DNA of 64,000 bases from Micromonospora_J zhanjiangensis. GTDB taxonomy: Bacteria; Actinomycetota; Actinomycetes; Mycobacteriales; Micromonosporaceae. The translations under genes were made by a program, and so were the position numbers. Of this stretch, positions 37,501 through 44,842 are shown one piece after another (positions within the stretch are counted from its first letter, which is position 1; each line of letters starts with the position of its first letter). The notes below the pieces were generated by a model. The model had not been told where the DNA came from and did no database searches. It saw only the letters and a program-made list of their open reading frames with translations. The stretch is taken from positions 186,001-250,000 of the forward strand of contig NZ_JBHSBN010000006.1 of assembly GCF_042650605.1 (NCBI RefSeq). The letters are read 5' to 3'.

Positions 37501-39495
37501 TCACGGGGAAGGCCAGACGTACACCGGGCAGTCCGGCCTCGGCGCCCGGCGCGCGTCCGGACCGAGCAGATCGCGGGCCCGGGCCCGGGCCAGATTGGTT
37601 CCCCGCCAGTCGTCCGGGTGTTCGGTCAGGTCCGTGGCGATCGGGTACAGCGCGCAGTCCCGCTGCCGGTCGGTCAGCCGGTTGATCGCCGGCACCGCGT
37701 CGGCGGAGAGCGTGGCCAGGTACGCCACGTCCAGCCGCCCGGTCCGGGCGTACCGGTCGATGTTCCGGTCGGCGATCAGCCGGTCCGGGTTCACCACGAC
37801 CAGCCCGAGCAGCGCCGCCACCGCCGCGCCGAGCACCACCCGGGGCAGCCAGCCGGCCCGCAGCCGGATCCCGGCGGCCAGCACCAGCACGAAGATCAGC
37901 CCGAGCCACAGCTCGCAGGCGGTGACCAGCAACCGCAGCCGGGTGGCGCCGAACGCGGTGGTGTAGAGGTTCATCCGGTGCACCGCCGAGGCCACCACGA
38001 CCAGGCTCAGCCCGGCCAGGGTGCCGAGCAGCAGCCGGACCAGCAGCCGGTCCGGCCGGGTCCGCCGGGGCGCCCAGCGGCCCGCCCCGGCGATCACCAG
38101 CAGGCTGCCGGTGGTCACCACCAGCAGCTGCCAGAAGCCACCGCGGGCGTACTCGGCGAAGGTCAGGTCCGCGGTCCGCAGCACATGCTCCGAGCCGCCG
38201 AACAACACCGTGACCTGCACCAGGACGAAGGCCGCGAACAGCAGGTCGAGCAGGCCGACCGGCACCGCCCACTCCAGCCGGCGTACCCGCCGCCGCCCGC
38301 CACCGGCGATGCCGCGCAGGTCCACCGGCGCCGCCAGCAGGTACGCCGCGCCGGTCAGCACGACGGAGAGCACCGCGAACAGGAAGACCCACTCGGCCAC
38401 CGTGTCGATCGACAGGTCCGGCAGCAGGTCGTCGACCAGGCCGGCGAAGGCCGCGTCGGCCGAGGCGAACAGCGCGCCGAAGACCACCAGCAGGACGATC
38501 GAGACCACCCCGGTGGCCAGGGTCCGTACCGGTGCCGAGCCGGCGGCCCGGCGGGTGCCCCTGGCCAGCCAGGGCACGCCGCGGATCACCGCCACGGGCG
38601 GGGTCAGGGCGGCGAGCAGCAGGCCCCGCACGGTACGCCCGTCGGTCACCGCCAGCCAGCCGGTCATGACCGCGGTGAGCAGGCAGAACACGTACAGCCA
38701 GTCGGCCGCGCGGACGACGCCGACGCCGACCAGGGTCACCGTGGCCACCGCCCAGGCCAGCCGCTCGACGGTACGTCCGGCCGGGCGGCCGTCGCGCGGC
38801 CGGGCGTCACCTGGTCCGGCCTCGCGTGCCCGGGTGTGGCGTGCCCGGGTGTCGCGTGCCCGGGTGTCCCGAGGCTGGGTGGCGGGTGCCCGGGTGTCGG
38901 GTGGCTCGACGTCCCGTGGCTGGGTGCTAGGCGGTCGGGTGTCGTCGCCCGCGTCGCCGCGGTCCGGCTCCCCCGTGTTGCCGGACCGCGGCGACGTGTT
39001 CGGACCCGGCGTCCGGTGCGCGACGGCGACCGCCGCCAGCGCCGCCACGGCGGCGACGGCGGCCACCAGCCAGCCGAGTCCCGGCCGGTCGATCGGGATG
39101 CTCACGGCACCCACCACCGCTGCGGCGACCAGACCGCCGACCACGGCGGGCCGGGCACCGACGGCCGGGCCGGGCCACCGCTGGGCGAACAGCGACGGCG
39201 CGGGCCCCGCGAGGACCGGGTAGCCGCCCGCACCCGCCGGTGGCAGCGATCGTGCCGTCGGCGGCACCGCACCCGGCAGCGGTCTGGACGCGGGCGCCGG
39301 TCCGGGCGCGGGCGCCGGTCTGGGCGCGGGCGTCGGTCTGGGCGCGGGCGCCGGTCCGGTCGGTGCCGTTGGTCCGGGAGGTCCCGCCGGTCCGGGCGGC
39401 GCGGCACCCGGCCCGGCTGTCGGGCCGCCGGTCCATGTCGGGGTGCCGGGTCGGTCGGCGGTGGATCCGGTGGGGGGATGCTCGTGCTCGCTCAT
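37501..39495 (-). CDS. DUF4173 multi-pass membrane protein
   Basis: 664-residue protein. The first about 120 residues are cytoplasmic and very Pro/Ala/Thr-rich (PAPRPTPAPRPAPAPGPAPA), then roughly a dozen helices, interrupted near 190-250 by an Arg/Thr/Asp repeat stretch (PRDTRARDTRARHTRAREAG). The DUF4173 core is seen in LDLLFAAFVLVQVTVLFGGS, TFAEYARGGFWQLLVVTTGS, VASAVHRMNLYTTAFGATRL and VAYLATLSADAVPAINRLTD. ATG at 39495 is chosen; upstream frame runs into low-complexity sequence. Function unknown. Downstream of an OmpR-type two-component pair on the same strand (215-base gap). Confidence 0.86.
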   Translation of the reverse strand: MSEHEHPPTGSTADRPGTPTWTGGPTAGPGAAPPGPAGPPGPTAPTGPAPAPRPTPAPRPAPAPGPAPASRPLPGAVPPTARSLPPAGAGGYPVLAGPAPSLFAQRWPGPAVGARPAVVGGLVAAAVVGAVSIPIDRPGLGWLVAAVAAVAALAAVAVAHRTPGPNTSPRSGNTGEPDRGDAGDDTRPPSTQPRDVEPPDTRAPATQPRDTRARDTRARHTRAREAGPGDARPRDGRPAGRTVERLAWAVATVTLVGVGVVRAADWLYVFCLLTAVMTGWLAVTDGRTVRGLLLAALTPPVAVIRGVPWLARGTRRAAGSAPVRTLATGVVSIVLLVVFGALFASADAAFAGLVDDLLPDLSIDTVAEWVFLFAVLSVVLTGAAYLLAAPVDLRGIAGGGRRRVRRLEWAVPVGLLDLLFAAFVLVQVTVLFGGSEHVLRTADLTFAEYARGGFWQLLVVTTGSLLVIAGAGRWAPRRTRPDRLLVRLLLGTLAGLSLVVVASAVHRMNLYTTAFGATRLRLLVTACELWLGLIFVLVLAAGIRLRAGWLPRVVLGAAVAALLGLVVVNPDRLIADRNIDRYARTGRLDVAYLATLSADAVPAINRLTDRQRDCALYPIATDLTEHPDDWRGTNLARARARDLLGPDARRAPRPDCPVYVWPSP
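38824..38868. repeat. 15-bp tandem repeat inside the DUF4173 gene
   Basis: Three consecutive copies of GCGTGCCCGGGTGTG/C (38824, 38839, 38854), plus a diverged copy near 38886, encoding the DTRAR repeat on the minus strand. The protein loop is therefore likely variable in length between strains. Confidence 0.75.
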
Positions 39496-39710
39496 GGTGA
39501 CTCCGGAAGGTGAGGGCCGGTCGACCGGCGGCGCTGCCGGACGGTTGGCGGGGACGGGTCGGCGGGCGGATCGGGGCACGACGGATCCGGCCCGGTACGG
39601 CCGGACCGACGCGGATCGGTAGGTGGATCGGTGCGCCGCCGCTCGGGCGCGGGGGATCAGGGCAGGCTGGTCAGGGAGCAGATCGGAGAAGACGGATCAG
39701 CGAAGGCGGA
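39496..39710. other. 215-base spacer with GGATC-rich repeats
   Basis: Between DUF4173 and the histidine kinase, reading the minus strand. Repeated short GGATC/GATC pieces occur (39590-39720) but no gene, hairpin or promoter is convincing. Confidence 0.4.
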
Positions 39711-40781
39711 TCAGGAGGAGGACGTGACCGGCGCCGGGGCGGGCCGGCGCAGCGGCAGCTCGACGCGGATCAGGCAGCCGACCGTGGGCCGGTCGCAGAC
39801 CGCGATCCGCCCGCCGTGCAGTTCGACCACCCAGTGCGCGATGGCGAGGCCGAGGCCGGTGCCGCCGCCGATGGCCCGGTCGCCCCGGGTGAAGCGCTCG
39901 AAGACCCGGGACCGGGCCTCGACCGGGATGCCCTCGCCCTCGTCGCTCACCTCGAACCAGACCCGGTCGCCGTGCCGCTCGGCGCGCAGCCGTACGGTGC
40001 CGCCGGGCGGGCTGTGCCGGGCCGCGTTGTCCAGCAGGTTCGCGAAGACCTGGTGCAGCCGGCCGGGGTCGGCCTCGATGCGCAGCGCAGCCACCGGGTG
40101 GCGTACCTGGAAGTGGACCTCGCGTCCGGCGCCGGACGCGGTCACCGCGGCCTGCTCCACCACCTGGTCGAGGAAGTCGGCCACGTCCAGGTCGAGCCGG
40201 CGCAGCGGCACCACGCCGGCGTCCAGCCGGGACAGGTCGAGCAGGTCGGCGACGAGGTGCCCGAGCCGTTCGGTCTGGGCGAGCGCGACCCGCAGCGTGC
40301 CGGGCTCCGGCTCGGCCACCCCGTCCACGATGTTCTCCAGCACGCCCTGCAGCGCGGTGATCGGCGTACGCAACTCGTGCGACACGTTCGCGATCAGCTC
40401 CCGCCGGCGTTGGTCGGCGACGGCGAGGTCGGCGGCCATCTGGTTGAACGCCCGGGCCAGTTCGCCGACCTCGTCCCGGGAGGTGGCCCGGACCCGGCGG
40501 GTGTAGTCGCCCCGGGCCATCGACCGGGCCGCGGCGGTCATCTCCCGCAGCGGCGAGGTCATCCCGTGCGCCAGCACCTGCGAGGTGGTCAGCGCGACGA
40601 AGATCGAGATCAGCGAGGTGGCCGGGGGTAGCCACTCGATGGCGTACCAGAAGTAGGACATCCCGGCGGCACCGGAGGCGACCAGCAGGATGCCGAGCTT
40701 CACCTTGATCGACCGGACCGGGTCGAGCGGTCGCGGCAGCAGGTCGAAGGCGCGGACCGCCGTCGTGCGCAGCGCCGTCAT
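39711..40781 (-). CDS. Sensor histidine kinase with two membrane helices and almost no external loop
   Basis: 356-residue kinase. Two helices (SIKVKLGILLVASGAAGMSY and ATSLISIFVALTTSQVLAH, about 23-70) lie only a dozen residues apart, so it probably senses a signal within the membrane. HAMP follows (SPLREMTAAARSMARGDYTR), then HisKA with RELIANVSHELRTPITALQG, and HATPase_c: QVFANLLDNAARHSPPGGTV, VSDEGEGIPVEARSRVFERF, GGTGLGLAIAHWVVELHGGR. Its start overlaps the response regulator stop by four bases (ATGA). Overall like the actinobacterial CseC/BaeS group. Signal unknown. Confidence 0.92.
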   Translation of the reverse strand: MTALRTTAVRAFDLLPRPLDPVRSIKVKLGILLVASGAAGMSYFWYAIEWLPPATSLISIFVALTTSQVLAHGMTSPLREMTAAARSMARGDYTRRVRATSRDEVGELARAFNQMAADLAVADQRRRELIANVSHELRTPITALQGVLENIVDGVAEPEPGTLRVALAQTERLGHLVADLLDLSRLDAGVVPLRRLDLDVADFLDQVVEQAAVTASGAGREVHFQVRHPVAALRIEADPGRLHQVFANLLDNAARHSPPGGTVRLRAERHGDRVWFEVSDEGEGIPVEARSRVFERFTRGDRAIGGGTGLGLAIAHWVVELHGGRIAVCDRPTVGCLIRVELPLRRPAPAPVTSSS

Positions 40782-41476
40782 GCCCGTACCTCCAGGGCGT
40801 AGCCGACCCCGTGCACGGTACGGATCAGATCGGCGCCGAGCTTGCGTCGCAGCGCCTTGATGTGGCTGTCGACCGTCCGGGTGCCGGAGGCGTCGGCCCA
40901 ACCCCACACGTCGGCCAGCAGCCGCTCGCGGGGCAGCACCGTGCGCGGATGCCCGGCCAGATGGACCAGCAGCTCGAACTCCGTCGGGGTCAGATGCGCC
41001 TCGACGCCCTGCCGGCTGACCCGGCGTTCGGCCTGGTTGATCTCCAGGTCGCCGAGCCGCAGCGTGTGCCGCGCGGCGGTGGCCGCCCGGTCGACCCGGC
41101 GCAGCAGGGCGTGCACCCGCGCGGCCAACTCGCGCAGCGAGAACGGCTTGGTCAGGTAGTCGTCCGCGCCCACCGCCAACCCCACCAGCAGGTCCGTCTC
41201 GTCGTCCCGGGCGGTGAGCATCAGCACCGGCACCGGTCGGTCGGCCTGGATCCGCCGGCACACCTCCAGCCCGTCGAACCCGGGCAGCATCACGTCCAGG
41301 ACGACGAGGTCGGGCCGGAGCGTCCGGACCGCGTGCACCGCGGCGGGCCCGTCACCGACCACGTCGACGGTGTATCCCTCGGCCCGCAGCCGGGCCGCGA
41401 CGGACTCGGCGATGGTGTGCTCGTCCTCGACGACCAGAACCCGACGCTCGCTCGGGGCGGCACTGCGCTCGCTCAT
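40778..41476 (-). CDS. OmpR-family response regulator
   Basis: 232-residue regulator. Receiver: RVLVVEDEHTIAESVAARLR, phospho-Asp in LVVLDVMLPGFDGLEVCRR (about residue 56), Thr in VLMLTARDDETDLL and Lys in GADDYLTKPFSLRELAARVH. Winged helix: LGDLEINQAERRVSRQG, LTPTEFELLVHLAGHPRTVL, ADVWGWADASGTRTVDSHIK, IRTVHGVGYALEVRA. ATG at 41476 gives the normal family length. The region just upstream has several DnaA-box-like sequences. Overlaps and precedes its histidine kinase; direct partner. Confidence 0.95.
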   Translation of the reverse strand: MSERSAAPSERRVLVVEDEHTIAESVAARLRAEGYTVDVVGDGPAAVHAVRTLRPDLVVLDVMLPGFDGLEVCRRIQADRPVPVLMLTARDDETDLLVGLAVGADDYLTKPFSLRELAARVHALLRRVDRAATAARHTLRLGDLEINQAERRVSRQGVEAHLTPTEFELLVHLAGHPRTVLPRERLLADVWGWADASGTRTVDSHIKALRRKLGADLIRTVHGVGYALEVRA

Positions 41477-41519
41477 GCCGAGGACTCTAGGCACCCGGCG
41501 TGGAGGGCGGTGGGTGGCA

Positions 41520-41560
41520 TTGTGAACAACCTGTGGAGAACCCGTCACCCCTGTGGATAA
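41520..41560. promoter_or_regulatory. Cluster of DnaA-box-like sequences upstream of the response regulator
   Basis: TGTGGATAA (41552-41560) matches the core DnaA box exactly on its reverse strand, TGTGGAGAA (41532-41540) differs by one base and TTGTGAACAA (41520-41529) by two. Spacing is about 20 and 10 bases. This lies 44-84 bases upstream of the ATG on the minus strand, where a promoter should be. Binding by DnaA or another factor is inference. Confidence 0.4.
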
Positions 41561-41565
41561 CTACG

Positions 41566-41601
41566 GCGCGGGGCCGGCGGTTTTCGCCGCCGGCCCCGCG
41601 C
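41566..41601. terminator. Strong hairpin terminator after the secreted repeat protein gene
   Basis: GCGCGGGGCCGGCGG (41566-41580) and CCGCCGGCCCCGCGC (41587-41601) form a perfect 15-bp stem with loop TTTTCG, 15 bases past the stop of the gene ending at 41616. It isolates that gene from the response regulator downstream on the same strand. Confidence 0.8.
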
Positions 41602-41615
41602 ACCCTGGTCTCCGG

Positions 41616-43814
41616 TCAGTTGGTCTGGATGGTGATGTCGATGACTAGTGGCCCGTTCGCCGGCACCGGGAACGAACCCGGCGACTGCCAGGGCTGGTTC
41701 GGCACGCCGCCGCCCGCCGGCCTCGGGCCGGGCCTCGCCGGAGCCGGCGACACCGCGCCCCGCGGACCGGCCGCGCCCGTCGCGCCCGGGTCGCTGGCCA
41801 CCCCGCCGCGCATGCTGGGCGCCGCCGGCCACTGCCCGGAGTACTGCCGGTCGTTGGCGTCGAAGACGTCGTACGTCAGGTAGACGGACTGCCCGGCCAG
41901 CGCACGCAGGCTGTAGTGGCCGTCGTCCATCCAGCACGAGCCCACGATGTCGCCGGTGACGGAGTTGTGCGCCAAAATGTAGCCCGAGCCGAACGGGGTG
42001 CCCGACTTGTCCTTCACGGCGCCCGTCACCTCGGTGCCGACCCGCAGGGCGGCGTCCTGGCTGGCGGTGCCGCCCGCGGTCACCTTGACCCTGGTCGCGT
42101 CGTACCGGTTGGTCGCCCCGCCGGACCACATAGCGGGGTAGCCGTGAGCGTCGAAGACCAGCGGCCACTCGTACGGGCCCAGCCCGTCGAACCGGTAGCG
42201 ACCGGTCGAGTCGGTTTCCGCCCCGTCGCCCGCGCCGACGCCGGGATGGACGGTCAGCAGGTTCACATTCGCACCCACCAGCGGCGCGTTCGTGCCGGCG
42301 TCGGTGACCCGGCCGGTGATGGCACCGGCCTTGTCCAGCTTGATCGCGGGACCGGCGGTGAGCGTACGCAGCCCGGCCGTGACGGTGACTGCCTGCCGCT
42401 GGTCACCGGTGCCGCCGGTCGCGCCGACCCACTGCAGGCCGTAGCCGCTCTCCCGGCGCGGATCGGCGTACAGCTGGTACGACCCGGCCTCCAGCAGTCC
42501 GATGGTCACCTTTCCGGCGGCGTCCGTGCAGTCGCCGTACCCGTCGGCCCGGTACGTGGGCGCGCCCGCGCGATACGGCACGACGCAGACGTTGGCGACC
42601 GCCCGACCGGTGGCCCGGTCGACCACGGTGGTGCTGATCCGCGCGGCGGGTCGGAGCTTGACGGTGACCTCGACGGTCTGGTTGCCCACCACGTCGACGG
42701 TCTGGTCGGCCGAGAAGTAGTCGCCGTTCGGCGCGTACACGTAGATCTCGTGCCGGCCCTGGGCCAGCCCGGTCACGGTGGCGACTCCGGTGCCCTTGCT
42801 GCAGGTGTCCGAGACGCAGAAGTTGGCGACGGCGGCGCCGGTGCCGGAGTCCACCGCCTTGACCCGCACCGAGCCGGTCGGCAGCCAGCTCTCGTTGATC
42901 GAGGTGGTCCGGCCCGCCTCGACGGTGACCGTGTCGGCCTCCTCGAAGGTGAGCTTCTGCCGGTAGTACTGGAGGCGCTCCCCGGCGGAGAAGTTCATCT
43001 TGTACGAGCCGACGAGGAGGGTGACGTCAAAGTTCCCGGCGGCGTCCGTCCGCGCCCACGCGCCGGTTCCCCACCTCGGCGTGAAGACGTCGACATCGAC
43101 GTTCGCGGCCGGCTGACCGGTGGCGGTGGTGAAGCGACCGGCCAGGTGACCGGTGGGCAGCACCCGGTCGTCCGCGGTGACCTCCTGGCCCGCGCCGACC
43201 TCGAAGGCGGTCGCCGCGGTCTCGTCGAGCGTGCCCGGGACGTACTGGGTCTGGTACGAGTCGCGAATCGGCTGGAGCTCGACGTGGTACCGGCCCGGGA
43301 TCACCGGCATCCGGTAGCGGCCCTGGTCGTCGGTGAGGGCCCAGGACAGTTCCATGGTCTCCACCCCCCGACCGGTGATCGAGAGGTCGGGAACCGGAGC
43401 GCCCGCCGCGTCGGTGATCTGCCCGGTGATGACGCCGGTCGGGCGGAGTTGCTCGTCGACTCGGGTGGCCTTGCCGGCCGCCACGGTCACCGGGTCGGCA
43501 TCGGAGATGCGTGACCGCTGGTGGTAGTACTGCTCCGGATTGTCCGGTGCCTGGAAGCTGATCAGGTACGAGCCGGCGGCCAGGTTGGCCACCGTGTAGC
43601 CGCCGGTCGCGTCGGTGGTGGCGTTGCCCACGTAGTTCCAGCTCTCGCTGTCCACGATGGAGACCCAGGCGTCGGCGGCCGGTGCCCCGGTGCTGGTGGT
43701 CAGTCGCCCGGTGATCGAGCCGGTGGCCGCGGCGTGCGCCGGCGCCGCCGGCACGGCGGCGACCGCGACGAGTACGCCGGCGAGCGTCACCCGGCGCAGA
43801 AAAGGAGTGCCCAT
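41616..43814 (-). CDS. Secreted protein with tandem carboxypeptidase-regulatory-like (Ig-fold) repeats
   Basis: 732-residue exported protein with signal peptide at 1-28 (LRRVTLAGVLVAVAAVPAAP, AHA-A cleavage). The rest is about seven prealbumin-like repeats, each starting like GSITGRLTTSTGAPAADAWV, VITGQITDAAGAPVPDLSIT, HLAGRFTTATGQPAANVDVD, AITGRVTDAGTNAPLVGANV and ending in a YTVANLAAGSYLISF-type turn. Four or more paired cysteines (VANFCVSDTC; ANVCVVPYR) may form disulfides. No enzyme or anchor motif; it is probably a secreted structural or binding protein of unknown role. AGAGG before ATG. Confidence 0.9.
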   Translation of the reverse strand: MGTPFLRRVTLAGVLVAVAAVPAAPAHAAATGSITGRLTTSTGAPAADAWVSIVDSESWNYVGNATTDATGGYTVANLAAGSYLISFQAPDNPEQYYHQRSRISDADPVTVAAGKATRVDEQLRPTGVITGQITDAAGAPVPDLSITGRGVETMELSWALTDDQGRYRMPVIPGRYHVELQPIRDSYQTQYVPGTLDETAATAFEVGAGQEVTADDRVLPTGHLAGRFTTATGQPAANVDVDVFTPRWGTGAWARTDAAGNFDVTLLVGSYKMNFSAGERLQYYRQKLTFEEADTVTVEAGRTTSINESWLPTGSVRVKAVDSGTGAAVANFCVSDTCSKGTGVATVTGLAQGRHEIYVYAPNGDYFSADQTVDVVGNQTVEVTVKLRPAARISTTVVDRATGRAVANVCVVPYRAGAPTYRADGYGDCTDAAGKVTIGLLEAGSYQLYADPRRESGYGLQWVGATGGTGDQRQAVTVTAGLRTLTAGPAIKLDKAGAITGRVTDAGTNAPLVGANVNLLTVHPGVGAGDGAETDSTGRYRFDGLGPYEWPLVFDAHGYPAMWSGGATNRYDATRVKVTAGGTASQDAALRVGTEVTGAVKDKSGTPFGSGYILAHNSVTGDIVGSCWMDDGHYSLRALAGQSVYLTYDVFDANDRQYSGQWPAAPSMRGGVASDPGATGAAGPRGAVSPAPARPGPRPAGGGVPNQPWQSPGSFPVPANGPLVIDITIQTN

Positions 43815-43827
43815 GCAGGTCCTCTGA

Positions 43828-43846
43828 GGGTGGGAGGGTGGGAGGG
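43828..43846 (+). other. G-quadruplex-type motif
   Basis: Five runs of three G separated by single bases: GGGTGGGAGGGTGGGAGGG. On paper this is an ideal parallel quadruplex. It lies 14-32 bases upstream of the start of the secreted repeat protein, on the strand opposite to the gene, so the transcript carries the C-rich complement while the DNA template could fold. Confidence 0.65.
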
Positions 43847-43971
43847 TGCGGGGCAGGCACGGCGACAGACACGCCGGAAACGCCCCGACCCGCGCCCCGC
43901 TCGCCGGTCGGCCCCCGGAGGATATGTCACCGGCGTTGATCGGGTGGTCCGCTTTTCGGCCGGTCGGCGGC

Positions 43972-44038
43972 CGCCTCCCGGCGGGTTCCCGGCCCGCGGG
44001 GCCAGCAGTCGCCTCCCGGCGGGTTCCCGGCCCGCGGG
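43972..44038. repeat. 29-bp direct repeat
   Basis: CGCCTCCCGGCGGGTTCCCG plus CGCCCGCGGG-type tail occurs at 43972-44000 and again, identical, at 44010-44038, nine bases apart. Each copy contains the small dyad CCCGGCGGG. Located beyond the stop of the LytTR gene on its downstream side. Confidence 0.7.
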
Positions 44039-44086
44039 CCGGTTCCGGTGCGCCTGGCGGCCGCGCGCCACCGGGGCCGGCGGTGC

Positions 44087-44842
44087 TCAGCGACCCCAGT
44101 CCTGCTTGGCCGCCCGGACCAGCTTGTCCTTCAACTCCCGGGTGTGCCGCCGGCTGACCGGCAGCTCGGTCTCGTCGACGACCACCACGTACCCGGAGTT
44201 GGCCAGCCGCAGCTCCGCGATCAGCCGCAACTGCACCAGGTAGGACCGGTGGATCCGGACGAAGCCCGCGTCGGCCCAGCGTTCGGCCAGGGTGGCCAGC
44301 GACACCCGGACCAGGTGCGAGCCGTCGGCGGTGTGCAACCGGGCGTAGTCGCCCTGCGCCTCCACCCAGCGCACCGCCGACCGAGGCAGCATCCGGGTGG
44401 TGCCGGCCAACTCGACCGGAATGGTCGGGTCCTCCTCGGTCCGGGCCAGGGCCGCCGGGTGGCTCGGCACCACCCGGGAACCCACCACCCGGCGCAGCGA
44501 CTCGGCCAGCCGTTCGGCCCGGACCGGCTTGCGGACGTAGTCGGTGACGCCCAGGTCGAACGCGTCCACCGCCCCGTCGTCGTACGCGGTGACGAAGACG
44601 ACGGCGGGCGGCCGGGCGAACCGGCGCAGCAGCCGGGCCAGTTCCATCCCGTCCAGGCCGGGCATCCGGATGTCCAGGAACACCGCGTCCACGTCGGTGT
44701 CCCGCAGCACCCGCAACGCCTCGGTCGCGTCGGACGCGGTGTGCAGCAGGGCGACCCGTGGGTCGGCCCGCAGCAGGTAGGCCAACTCGTCCAGCGCGGG
44801 CGGCTCGTCGTCGACCGCGAGGACCCGCAGGAAGGCGGTCAC
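44087..44842 (-). CDS. LytTR-family response regulator
   Basis: 251-residue regulator with receiver domain (LRVLAVDDEPPALDELAYLL, phospho-Asp in DAVFLDIRMPGLDGMELARL, about 54, Lys in VTDYVRKPVRAERLAESLRR) and a C-terminal LytTR DNA-binding domain (ARTEEDPTIPVELAGTTRML, VEAQGDYARLHTADGSHLVR, FVRIHRSYLVQLRLIAELRL, TELPVSRRHTRELKDKLV). GTG start overlapping the stop of its histidine kinase by four bases. This class often controls monocarboxylate symporters (as do BtsSR/YpdAB of enterobacteria); two such symporters lie 7-15 kb away. Confidence 0.93.
   Translation of the reverse strand: MTAFLRVLAVDDEPPALDELAYLLRADPRVALLHTASDATEALRVLRDTDVDAVFLDIRMPGLDGMELARLLRRFARPPAVVFVTAYDDGAVDAFDLGVTDYVRKPVRAERLAESLRRVVGSRVVPSHPAALARTEEDPTIPVELAGTTRMLPRSAVRWVEAQGDYARLHTADGSHLVRVSLATLAERWADAGFVRIHRSYLVQLRLIAELRLANSGYVVVVDETELPVSRRHTRELKDKLVRAAKQDWGR

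Larger units (their letters stand above)
43815..44086. other. 272-base intergenic region with G-run motif and direct repeat
   Basis: Holds a G-quadruplex-type motif at 43828-43846 and a 29-bp direct repeat at 43972-44000 and 44010-44038, both described separately; between them no gene is visible. Confidence 0.6.

Noticed and set aside
33593..37966. A 1457-codon open frame on the plus strand
   Set aside because: It runs antisense across the ABC ATPase, ArsR regulator and symporter genes, all with clear domains; the translation is Arg/Gln/His-rich without any domain. Long antisense frames are a known artefact of very GC-rich third positions.
37438..39513. A 691-codon plus-strand frame opposite DUF4173
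   Set aside because: Repetitive Gln/Arg/His protein that mirrors the DUF4173 gene; no start signal or domain.
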